Source of the DNA: CAVQWT01 sp963717705
GTDB lineage: Bacteria; Pseudomonadota; Gammaproteobacteria; Burkholderiales; Casimicrobiaceae
Direction: 5' to 3'
Assembly: GCA_963717705.1 (NCBI GenBank)
Contig: CAVQWT010000003.1
Span: 201,163 to 265,162, forward strand
DNA length: 64,000 nucleotides
Part shown: one piece after another, positions 24,658 to 31,955 of the stretch
Position numbering within the stretch: position 1 is the first letter of the stretch
Layout: each line of letters begins with the position of its first letter
Notes under the pieces: model-generated
Seen by the model: the letters and a program-made list of their open reading frames with translations, nothing else
The model's database searches: none
What the model was told of the DNA's origin: nothing
Translations under genes and position numbers: made by a program

Positions 24658-25953
24658 TCAGGCGACCTGTTTCTTGGCGGCGAGCCGGGCGACTTCCTCG
24701 TCCCAGCCGTCCATCCGCACGTACGGATTGGTGCGCGGCGCGGAGACCATGTTCGGGTCGACGTCGATGCCCAGCGCCTCGAGGAAGTTGACGATGCCGA
24801 TGCGCTCGATCATCTCGCCCGTGCGCTCGTGCTCGAGCGCGTTCTCGGCGAAGAAATCGATGATCTGGTGCCCGAGCTCGACCAGCTTCTCGCGGTCCTC
24901 GTCGGTCTCGAGCTTCATGAACGGCACGACGACGGTGCCCATCAGGTCGCCGATCTTGAGCGTGCGCTTGCCGCCGACCAGGATCGTCGCGCCCTTGTCC
25001 TTGCCGGGCGCGAGGCCGCCGGTGATCACGTTGATGCAGTGCATGCAGCGCACGCAGTCGCGGTTGTCGATCTCGAGCCCGTGCGTGTCGCTGACCGCCA
25101 CCGTCGACATCGACGCGCCGGCCTTCAGGTCCTTGATCTCCTTCAGCTGGATCGCCTTGGTCGGGCAGCGCGCGACGACGTCGTTGACGAGCTCGTTCAT
25201 CCCGTGCTTCGCGAACCACTTCTTCGTCAGCGCCTCGTCGGTGCGGATGTTGTCGCGCCAGGTGCCGATGACCGCCATGTCGGCGCGCTGGATCGAGTTC
25301 ATGCAGTCGTTGGGGCAGCCCGAGAACTTGAACTTGAACTTGTACGGCAGCGACGGCCGGTGGATGTCGTCGAGGAAGCTGTTGATGACCGTGCGGTGGG
25401 CGGTGCCCTCGTCGTAGCAGGACTGCTCGCAGCGCGCGGCGCCGACGCAGGACATCGAAGTGCGCACCGCCGGGCCGGCGCCGCCGAGGTCGAAGCCGAG
25501 CTCGTTGATCGCGTCGAAGGCCGGCTGCACGTTCTCGCTGGTCACGCCCTGGAACATGATGTCGCCGGACTGGCCGTGGAACGCGATGAGTCCTGAGCCA
25601 TGCTTTTCCCAGATGTCGGCCATCTTGCGCAGCACGTCGGTGCTGTAGTGCATGCCGGCGGGCGGCATCACCCGCAGCGTGTGGAATTCGGCGGCCGCGG
25701 GGAACAGCGGCTTGTTGTCCGCGTCCTTCGCCTCGGTGAATCGCGGGATGACGCCGCCGCCGTAGCCGAACACGCCGACGGTGCCGCCCTTCCAGTAACC
25801 CTTGCGGGTCTTGTACGAGTGCTCGAGCTGGCCGAGCAGATCGACGACGTAGTCCTTGTCCTTCGCGAGGCGCTTCAGGCCGGTGACGAAGCTCGGCCAG
25901 GGTCCGCTCTCGAGCTGGTCGAGCATCGGTGTCGGGTACATCTGCTTTGCCAT
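24658..25953 (-). CDS. dsrA: Dissimilatory sulfite reductase alpha subunit (reverse type)
   Basis: 431 aa. The cluster/sirohaem motif is C-x5-C (CVGAARC) with C-x3-C in FSGCPNDCMNS, and the ferredoxin insert shows CVRCMHCINV. The start at ATG 25953 is fixed by AGGAGG eight nt upstream; the frame is open for 105 nt beyond it but has no family similarity there. It is the first gene of the minus-strand dsr operon, and its upstream region is shared with the divergent sqr gene. Confidence 0.97.
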   Translation of the reverse strand: MAKQMYPTPMLDQLESGPWPSFVTGLKRLAKDKDYVVDLLGQLEHSYKTRKGYWKGGTVGVFGYGGGVIPRFTEAKDADNKPLFPAAAEFHTLRVMPPAGMHYSTDVLRKMADIWEKHGSGLIAFHGQSGDIMFQGVTSENVQPAFDAINELGFDLGGAGPAVRTSMSCVGAARCEQSCYDEGTAHRTVINSFLDDIHRPSLPYKFKFKFSGCPNDCMNSIQRADMAVIGTWRDNIRTDEALTKKWFAKHGMNELVNDVVARCPTKAIQLKEIKDLKAGASMSTVAVSDTHGLEIDNRDCVRCMHCINVITGGLAPGKDKGATILVGGKRTLKIGDLMGTVVVPFMKLETDEDREKLVELGHQIIDFFAENALEHERTGEMIERIGIVNFLEALGIDVDPNMVSAPRTNPYVRMDGWDEEVARLAAKKQVA

Positions 25954-26026
25954 GGACCATCCCTCCTGGGCGCGACTGCGGAAAGCGGGAATGCGGAGGC
26001 CGGGCGGCTGCCCGCACTCCGCCGGG

Positions 26027-26064
26027 GATACTACGGGCAGCCCCCCGCCCGGCGCCATTACTCC
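26027..26064 (-). promoter_or_regulatory. Weak candidate dsrA promoter
   Basis: On the minus strand GGAGTAAT (26064-26057) is followed 23 nt later by TAGTAT (26033-26028). The first element is close to the GGAGTATT found before soeA and sqr, but spacing is longer and the second element differs, so this is the least certain member of the group. The dsrA-sqr gap (25954-26246) holds no gene. Confidence 0.25.
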
Positions 26065-26114
26065 TGCCGGTTATCCTGAATATGCCCGATGGCGGGGGAT
26101 TGAAATCACCCAGA

Positions 26115-26150
26115 GGGAGTATTGGCCCATACCTCCCTGTGGCTATGGAC
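26115..26150 (+). promoter_or_regulatory. Candidate sqr promoter with dyad, shared motif with soeA and tusA
   Basis: GGAGTATT (26116-26123), 19 nt, then CTATGGAC (26143-26150), about 97 nt before the sqr ATG. GGGAGTA (26115-26121) and TACCTCC (26130-26136) form an imperfect dyad around TTGGCCCA. Both half-sites match six of seven positions of the NarL heptamer TACYYMT. The linked NarL-type regulator is the obvious candidate binder (inference). Confidence 0.45.
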
Positions 26151-26246
26151 TCGCCGCCCCCGAAACTCGCTCAATAGACGGTCTGCGCGGCCGTCCGCGG
26201 GCGCCGGTGCGTCCGTCGGCCGCACCGCATTGGGGAGGGGCATTGC

Positions 26247-27527
26247 ATGGCACACATCGTCGTCCTGGGAGCCGGCTTGGGCGGCATGCCGATGGCCTAC
26301 GAGATGCGGGAGCTCGCCCGCCGCGACGACACCGTCACCGTCGTCTCCAACAGCCCGCGCTTCAGCTTCGTCCCCAGCAATCCCTGGGTCGCGGTCAGCT
26401 GGCGGACCCGGAAGGACATCGAGATCGACATCGGCCCGGCGCTCAAGCGCAAGGGCATCGAGTTCGTCCCGGTGGGCGCGAAACGCGTGCACCCGGCCGA
26501 GAACCGGATCGAGCTGGACGACGGCAACAGCATCGGCTATGACTACCTGGTGATCGCGACCGGCCCGAAGCTCGCGTTCGACGAGGTCCCCGGCCTGGGG
26601 CCCGCGACCGCCGGCGGCCACACGCAGTCGGTCTGCCACGTCGATCACGCGCTCGATGCGGAGCAGCGCTGGCAGGAGTTCGTCGCGGCCCCGGGGCCGA
26701 TCGTCGTCGGCGCGGTGCAGGGGGCGTCGTGCTACGGCCCCGCCTATGAATTCGCGATGATCATGGACACCGACCTGCGGCGCCGGAAACTGCGCGACAA
26801 GGTGCCGATGACCTTCGTCACCGCGGAACCGTACGTCGGCCACCTCGGCCTCGGCGGCGTCGGCGATTCGAAGGGCCTGCTCGAGTCGGCGCTGCGCGAG
26901 CGCCACATCAAGTGGATCTGCAACGCGAAGACGACCCGCGTCGAGCCCGGGAAGATGTTCGTCACCGAGCACGACGAGGAGGGCAAGCCGAAGAAGGAGC
27001 ACGAGCTGCCGTTCCGCTACTCGATGATGCTGCCGGCGTTCAAGGGTATCGACGCCGTGTTCGGCATCGAGGGGCTGACCAATCCGCGCGGCTTCATCCT
27101 GATCGACGAGTTCCAGCGCAACCCGAAGTTCCGCAACGTCTTTTCGGTCGGCGTGTGCGTCGCCATCCCGCCGGTCGAGGCGACGCCCGTGCCGACGGGC
27201 GCGCCGAAGACAGGCTACATGATCGAGTCGATGGTGACCGCGGCCGCGCACAACATCCGCGCCGCGCTCGACGGCCGCGAGCCGGACCAGCGCGCGACGT
27301 GGAATGCCGTCTGCCTCGCCGACTTCGGCGACAGCGGCGTCGCCTTCGTCGCGCTGCCGCAGATCCCGCCGCGCAACGTCAACTGGTTCGCCGAGGGCAA
27401 GTGGGTGCACCTCGCGAAGATCGGGTTCGAGAAGTACTTCCTGCGCAAGATGCGGACGGGCACGTCCGAGCCGATGTACGAGAAGCTGGTCATGAAGGCC
27501 ATGGGCATCATGAAGCTGAAGTCGTGA
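26247..27527 (+). CDS. sqr: Sulfide:quinone oxidoreductase, type I
   Basis: 426 aa FAD enzyme, with GAGLGGMPMAYEM at 8-20. Cysteines at 130, 162 (GASCYGPAYEF) and 356 match the three redox cysteines (128/160/356) of characterised type I SQR. The C-terminal region WFAEGKWVHLAKIGFEKYFLRKMR is the amphipathic membrane-binding part. It oxidises sulfide to polysulfide sulfur at the membrane and reduces quinone. GGGGAGGGG lies before the ATG. It is divergent from dsrA and heads an accessory sulfur operon. It differs clearly from the CBS-fused homologue at 928. Confidence 0.95.
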   Translation: MAHIVVLGAGLGGMPMAYEMRELARRDDTVTVVSNSPRFSFVPSNPWVAVSWRTRKDIEIDIGPALKRKGIEFVPVGAKRVHPAENRIELDDGNSIGYDYLVIATGPKLAFDEVPGLGPATAGGHTQSVCHVDHALDAEQRWQEFVAAPGPIVVGAVQGASCYGPAYEFAMIMDTDLRRRKLRDKVPMTFVTAEPYVGHLGLGGVGDSKGLLESALRERHIKWICNAKTTRVEPGKMFVTEHDEEGKPKKEHELPFRYSMMLPAFKGIDAVFGIEGLTNPRGFILIDEFQRNPKFRNVFSVGVCVAIPPVEATPVPTGAPKTGYMIESMVTAAAHNIRAALDGREPDQRATWNAVCLADFGDSGVAFVALPQIPPRNVNWFAEGKWVHLAKIGFEKYFLRKMRTGTSEPMYEKLVMKAMGIMKLKS

Positions 27528-27563
27528 CGGCCGCCCGCGCCGCGCCTCGCCGATCCCGACGCC

Positions 27564-27794
27564 ATGCAGATCACGCCGATGCAACGGTTCACCGTGCCCC
27601 TGGGCGGGCAGCTGGTCGAGCTGCAGGAGATCCTGCATGACGCGGGCGGCATGAAGCTGCTGCGGATCCGGATCCGCGAGCGGTCGCGGTTCACGATCTT
27701 CGACATCGATCCGGCGACCGCGCGGCAGTGGGGCGCGGCGATGCAGCGCTGGGCGGACGAGCAGCCGCCCGCTGCGGTCGATTCGTCCGCCTGA
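27564..27794 (+). CDS. Small conserved-looking protein of unknown function
   Basis: 76 aa: MQITPMQRFTVPLGGQLVEL, then LLRIRIRERSRFTIFDIDPATARQWGAAMQRWA. It looks like a compact beta-rich domain with an amphipathic C-terminal helix. No cysteine or signal peptide. It lies 36 bp after sqr and 25 bp before the Cas6-like gene on the same strand, so it is probably co-transcribed. I do not recognise a function. Confidence 0.75.
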   Translation: MQITPMQRFTVPLGGQLVELQEILHDAGGMKLLRIRIRERSRFTIFDIDPATARQWGAAMQRWADEQPPAAVDSSA

Positions 27795-27819
27795 CGGGGC
27801 GCCCGGCCGCTGCACGCAC

Positions 27820-28437
27820 ATGCCTGTCCCGGAATCCGACAAGACGGTCGTCGACGTCGCCTTCGACGTCGAGGGCATGAGCCTTCCCGCCGACCATGCC
27901 TGGCCGCTTCAACTCGCCATCGAGTCGCGGTTGCCGTGGCTGCCGGGCGAGGCGCTGGCCGGAATCCATCCGCTGCGCACCGCGGCGACGACGTACGGCG
28001 TGGTGCTGCTCGCGCAGCGCGCCAAGCTGGTGCTGCGCCTGCCGGCGGCGCGATTGCCCGACGCGCTGCTGCTGGAGGACGCGACACTCGAGGTCGCCGG
28101 AAGCCCGCTGCGGATCGGCGCGGCAATGGAGCGCAGCCTGCGCCCCAGCGCAACGCTGTCCGCGCAGCGCGTCGCCACCGACGCGGCCGACGCCGCTGCC
28201 TTCGAGGCCGACGTCGAGCGCACGCTGCAGAGGATGGGCGTGGCCTGCCGGTTCATCTCGGGACGCCACCGGCAGGGGCAGGCCGGCGACCGCACGGTCG
28301 CCGGATTCGCGCTGTCGCTGCACGGACTCGGCCCGGCCGACTCTCTGCTGATCCAGCGCGAGGGCTTGGGCGGCGACCGGCGTCTGGGCTGGGGACTCTT
28401 CGTCCCGGCCAAGACGATCGTCGCGGCCGACGAATGA
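27820..28437 (+). CDS. Stand-alone Cas6/Cmx6-like RAMP protein
   Basis: 205 aa resembling the Cas6 family of type I-MYXAN systems (Cmx6): DVAFDVEGMSLPADHAWPL, GIHPLRTA, a central RAKLVLRLP strand, then GVACRFISGRH, LHGLGPADSLLIQ and a C-terminal glycine-rich loop GLGGDRRLGWGLF (182-194), the RNA-binding mark of RAMP/Cas6 folds. His50, His150 and His168 are possible catalytic residues. No CRISPR repeats or other cas genes are in the window; its neighbours are sqr, a DsrC-like and a TusA-like gene. The family call rests on remembered sequence patterns. The function is open: RNA binding or cleavage in sulfur metabolism is one option. Confidence 0.68.
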   Translation: MPVPESDKTVVDVAFDVEGMSLPADHAWPLQLAIESRLPWLPGEALAGIHPLRTAATTYGVVLLAQRAKLVLRLPAARLPDALLLEDATLEVAGSPLRIGAAMERSLRPSATLSAQRVATDAADAAAFEADVERTLQRMGVACRFISGRHRQGQAGDRTVAGFALSLHGLGPADSLLIQREGLGGDRRLGWGLFVPAKTIVAADE

Positions 28438-28490
28438 CACGCGGCCCCGGGACACCGCGGGCCGGAGATTGAACGATATGGAGGCAAGGC

Positions 28491-28820
28491 ATGGGATACC
28501 TGGTCGACGGAATCGAACTCGCGACGGACAACGATGGCTATCTGCTCGAACCCGATTACCGGGATGAGGTGGCGATCGCGATCGCCGCGGCGGAGGGCAT
28601 CGCACTGACCGACGACCACTGGGAGGTCATCCGCTTCCTGCGCAACGAATACCAGGAGAACGGTCACTCGCCGAATTTCCGCAACCTGCTCAAGGGTTTC
28701 CAGGCGCTGCGGCCGGACGTCGACAGCAAGTTCCTGTACGACCTGTTCCCCGTGGGCCCGGCCAAGCAGGGCGCCAAGGTCGCGGGCCTCCCGCAGCCGT
28801 ACGGCAAGGGCGGATACTAG
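28491..28820 (+). CDS. Second Cys-less DsrC/TusE-family protein (RspA-like)
   Basis: 109 aa with the DsrC fold signature (DGYLLEPDYRDEVA; DDHWEVIRFLRNEYQ) and a C-terminal arm GPAKQGAKVAGLPQPYGKGGY. Alignment to the linked DsrC puts Ala in place of Cys99 and Lys/Gly in place of the penultimate Cys110, so it cannot carry persulfide sulfur. RspA-type paralogues have been proposed to regulate or to act as decoys for DsrC partners. GGAGG precedes the ATG. It lies between the Cas6-like and double-TusA genes. Confidence 0.88.
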   Translation: MGYLVDGIELATDNDGYLLEPDYRDEVAIAIAAAEGIALTDDHWEVIRFLRNEYQENGHSPNFRNLLKGFQALRPDVDSKFLYDLFPVGPAKQGAKVAGLPQPYGKGGY

Positions 28821-28869
28821 GAGATCGCCGCCGCACGGCGATGCGTCCGGCGCCGGCGGAAGGAGAACG

Positions 28870-29361
28870 ATGATGAGCGACGACACGCTGCCCGTTCCGA
28901 CGGTCACCCTCGACATGTGCGGCACCAGCTGCCCCGCGCCGCTGCTCGGCGCGAAGAAGATCGTCGACGACCTGCGGCCGGGGGAGGTGCTGCTGCTGCT
29001 CTCCGACTGCCCCGGCACGCAGGCCGACCTCTTCGCGTGGTCCAAGTACACCGACAACCGGATCGCCCGCACCGAGCGGCGGCCGGACGGCAGCCACGCG
29101 TACTACATCCAGCGCGGGCGCAGCCGGCACCTGACGCCGAACGCGGTCCTCGACCTGCGCGGCGTCGTCTGCCCGGGGCCGGTCGTCGAGGCGAAGAAGC
29201 TGCTGGGCAGCATGCGGTCCGGCGAGACGCTGAAGCTCGTCAGCAACTGCCCCGGCATCGCCGACGACCTCGCCGACTGGGTGAAGGCGACCGGGTACCG
29301 GCTGCTCGAGACGGACGAGATCGGCCCCGGCGAGTTCGAGTTCTACATCGGCAAGTCCTGA
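28870..29361 (+). CDS. Double-domain TusA-family sulfur carrier
   Basis: 163 aa made of two TusA/SirA domains. Each has the CPxP sulfur-binding motif (C21PAP; C101PGP) and, unlike single TusA, each also has a second cysteine in a repeated S(D/N)CPG motif (Cys47, Cys127). Each domain would pass persulfide sulfur, so the fusion may carry two sulfurs or pass one internally. It is distinct from the single-domain TusA at 40669. The stop overlaps the next start (TGATG). Confidence 0.9.
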   Translation: MMSDDTLPVPTVTLDMCGTSCPAPLLGAKKIVDDLRPGEVLLLLSDCPGTQADLFAWSKYTDNRIARTERRPDGSHAYYIQRGRSRHLTPNAVLDLRGVVCPGPVVEAKKLLGSMRSGETLKLVSNCPGIADDLADWVKATGYRLLETDEIGPGEFEFYIGKS

Positions 29362-29960
29362 TGCGGATCAAGAGCCACTGGTTCCGTTCCGACCGGCCCA
29401 AGACGCCGGAGGAGATCGCCGGCGCGGCCGCTTTCATCATCTCGCGCGTCGCCCAGAACTCGATGAAGACGATGCGCGCCGCGAAGTACGACCTGCCTCC
29501 CGGCCCGCAGTACTTCGCCTTCGTCACCGAATTCCTGGTGTTCCTGACCCTCGGCGCCGACCGCATCGCGCACCGGCGCGGCGACGAGGCGTGGCGCGTC
29601 GCGTTCACCACCGCGACGGCCAACCGCGTCGGGGAGATCCTCGCCGAGAACGAGTCCGACCTCCTGGGCGCCGCGAGCGCGGCCGAGGTCAAGCGCCGGT
29701 TCGTCGCGCTGGTCAACCAGTGCGGGCAGGAGTGCGCCGGCTTCGACTGGAACGAGGACGGCCCCGACTACGCGTTCCTGCGCTGGCTGGGGCACCGCGT
29801 CGCCGACATCATGTCCGAGCACGACCGCACGTGGGCGATCTCGCAGGTCATCGAAGTCGAGGCGCCGGACGCCGCCGCCCTGATGCAGCGGGGAATGGCC
29901 GGCCTGCTCGATCCGTCGCCGCGCCGGCGCGAGAGCCGCGCCCATGCCGCCGGTGAATGA
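29361..29960 (+). CDS. Conserved-looking protein of unknown function in the Cas6-like/TusA operon
   Basis: 199 aa, mostly helical in appearance, with TPEEIAGAAAFIISRVAQNSMKTM, a region KYDLPPGPQYFAFVTEF, and paired cysteines in NQCGQECAGF (about 115-121). No signal peptide and no recognised domain. The ATG overlaps the stop of the double TusA, and its own 3' end overlaps the dioxygenase gene by 17 nt, so translation is coupled. A sulfur-relay partner is possible from context only. Confidence 0.75.
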   Translation: MRIKSHWFRSDRPKTPEEIAGAAAFIISRVAQNSMKTMRAAKYDLPPGPQYFAFVTEFLVFLTLGADRIAHRRGDEAWRVAFTTATANRVGEILAENESDLLGAASAAEVKRRFVALVNQCGQECAGFDWNEDGPDYAFLRWLGHRVADIMSEHDRTWAISQVIEVEAPDAAALMQRGMAGLLDPSPRRRESRAHAAGE

Positions 29961-30879
29961 CGTCGCCGCCGCCACGCCGCGGGTCGCGCGCACGGGCGCA
30001 CCGTCCGGCCCGTTCGATCCGAACGACGACCGCACCTACCGGGCCTGGCGCGCGGCGAAGCTCGCCGCGTATCCGGCGGGGCTGTCCGAGCTGATCGTGC
30101 CGGTGCGCGACCCGCGGGCGCTGACCGGGGACGAGCACCGGGCGCTCGCCGACGCGTGCGCGCGGGCGAACATGGTCATCTACGCGAGCCCGCACACCGC
30201 GCCCGACAAGGACCTGCCGCGGCTCCTGGCGCGCCAGTTCGGCCTCGTCCGCCTCGACCACAACTGGCTTGCCGACGACGACGGGATCAGCAGCGTCGCC
30301 GTCTCCGGCAGCGGGGCCCGCGGCGAGTTCATTCCGTACACCGACCGGCCGATCCGCTGGCACACCGACGGCTACTACAACCCGCCGGACCGTCGCATCC
30401 GGGCCATGGTCCTGCACTGCGTCGCGAACGCCGCGACCGGCGGCGAGAACGCGCTGCTCGACCACGAGATCGCCTACCTGCTTCTGCGCGACACCGATCC
30501 CGCGCTCGTGGCGGCGCTGATGCGGCCCGACGCAATGACGATTCCCGCGCGCACCGACGACGCCGGCGTCGTCCGGCCCGCGGAGACCGGCCCGGTGTTC
30601 TCCGTGGACCCGGACGACGGCGCGCTCCACCTGCGCTACACCGCGCGCACGCGCAGCATCGAATGGAAGGACGACCCGGAGGTGCGCGCGGCCGCGGCGC
30701 GACTCGAGGTCCTGCTCGCCGGCCCGTCGCCGTACATCCACCGCGTGACGCTGCAGCCCGGGATGGGGCTGCTGTGCAACAACGTGCTGCACGACCGCAC
30801 GGGCTTCACCGACGATCCCGCCCGGCCGCGCCTGATCTACCGGGCGCGCTACCACGACCGCATACGGACCGACCCCTGA
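29944..30879 (+). CDS. TauD/TfdA-family Fe(II)/2-oxoglutarate dioxygenase
   Basis: 311 aa. The iron-binding HxD is His140-Thr-Asp142 (IRWHTDGYYN), the distal histidine is His283 in LCNNVLHDRTGF, and the 2-oxoglutarate arginine is in RPRLIYRARYHDR. This family hydroxylates substrates such as taurine with loss of sulfite. In this sulfur operon a sulfonate or a modified tRNA/protein could be the substrate; none can be chosen from sequence. It overlaps the preceding gene by 17 nt. Confidence 0.85.
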   Translation: MPPVNDVAAATPRVARTGAPSGPFDPNDDRTYRAWRAAKLAAYPAGLSELIVPVRDPRALTGDEHRALADACARANMVIYASPHTAPDKDLPRLLARQFGLVRLDHNWLADDDGISSVAVSGSGARGEFIPYTDRPIRWHTDGYYNPPDRRIRAMVLHCVANAATGGENALLDHEIAYLLLRDTDPALVAALMRPDAMTIPARTDDAGVVRPAETGPVFSVDPDDGALHLRYTARTRSIEWKDDPEVRAAAARLEVLLAGPSPYIHRVTLQPGMGLLCNNVLHDRTGFTDDPARPRLIYRARYHDRIRTDP

Positions 30880-30960
30880 CCGGCGCCGCCGCGCCCCAGC
30901 GGCGCCGCCTGCCGCGGGTCGCGCCGCCACCACCCCATTTTGCGCCGGAGAGGACAGGCA

Positions 30961-31833
30961 ATGAGGCATCTTCTGGCAGTCGCGGCGTTTGCCGCGTGGT
31001 CGTGCGTCGCGCAGGCGATGAGTCCCTATGTCGAGGCGACGAAGGTGCCGGCCACCGACGTGAAGTCGGCCATGGCCGAGGCGGAGAAGAAGCTGGCCGC
31101 CGCCGGCTTCGACGTCGTCGGCAGGTACCAGCCCAGGGGGCTGCCGCAGTACGGCGTGGTCGTCGCGACCGACTCGGCGCTGCTCGGCGCGGTGTCGGCG
31201 ATCGGCGGCGCGGCCATCGCGGCGGCGCCGATCCGGGTGGGCGTCCGCGGCGACGGCACCGTCTTCTACCAGAACCTCGAGTACTGGGCGCGCGCGTATC
31301 TGCGCGGCAACTACGATCGCGCCGACGCGGCGGTGCAGAAGGCGGCGACGCGACTCGCCGGCGCGTTCGGGCCCGGCAAGCCCGCCGGCGGCGACGTCAA
31401 GACCGAGGACCTGGCCGGCTACCGCTACATGCTGGGGATGGAGCGCTTCGGCGATCGCAGCGAGCTGAACGAGTTCGCGAGCTTCGACCAGGCGGTGCAG
31501 ACCATCCGCGACAACCTGGCGAAGGGCGCGGGCGAGACCGCGCAGGTCTACGCGATCGTGCTGCCCGAGAAGAAGATCGCCGTCTTCGGCGTCGCGCTGA
31601 ACGGCGCGGAATTCGGCGAGGGCTGGTGGGTCAACAAGATCGGCCCCGACAACATCGCCGCGCTGCCGTGGGAGATCTACGTCGTCGACAAGCACGCCCA
31701 CGCGCTGTACGGACGCTACCGCACGGCGCTCGGCTGGCCGGACCTCGGCATGGGGCAGTTCATGACCATCGTCCGTCATCCCGACACCACGGCGCACGCG
31801 CTCGAGGCCGTCGCCGGAGCCAGGAAGCCCTGA
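30961..31833 (+). CDS. Exported DUF302-domain protein
   Basis: 290 aa. The signal peptide MRHLLAVAAFAAWSCVAQA is cleaved around residue 19, so the protein should be periplasmic. The mature part begins SPYVEATKV and contains a DUF302-like domain (VKSAMAEAEKKLAAAGFDVVG; VYAIVLPEKKIAVFGVAL). The ATG at 30961 follows GGAGAGGACAGGC. DUF302 proteins are common in sulfur oxidisers but have no firm function. Confidence 0.8.
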   Translation: MRHLLAVAAFAAWSCVAQAMSPYVEATKVPATDVKSAMAEAEKKLAAAGFDVVGRYQPRGLPQYGVVVATDSALLGAVSAIGGAAIAAAPIRVGVRGDGTVFYQNLEYWARAYLRGNYDRADAAVQKAATRLAGAFGPGKPAGGDVKTEDLAGYRYMLGMERFGDRSELNEFASFDQAVQTIRDNLAKGAGETAQVYAIVLPEKKIAVFGVALNGAEFGEGWWVNKIGPDNIAALPWEIYVVDKHAHALYGRYRTALGWPDLGMGQFMTIVRHPDTTAHALEAVAGARKP

Positions 31834-31955
31834 CGCCATGACGCCGCACGCCGCGCGACGGACGCTGCAGCGGGCGGGGGCGCGCGGCGATTGCCCGCCT
31901 TCGCCGTCGCGCGCATGATCCGCAGCTGGGATGCCGACGGGCGCGCGGGGAATGA

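Noticed and set aside
27820..28437. Cas6-like protein as evidence for a CRISPR-Cas locus
   Set aside because: No direct repeats with regular spacers and no cas3, cas5, cas7 or cas8-like gene were seen in the window, so no CRISPR array is reported.
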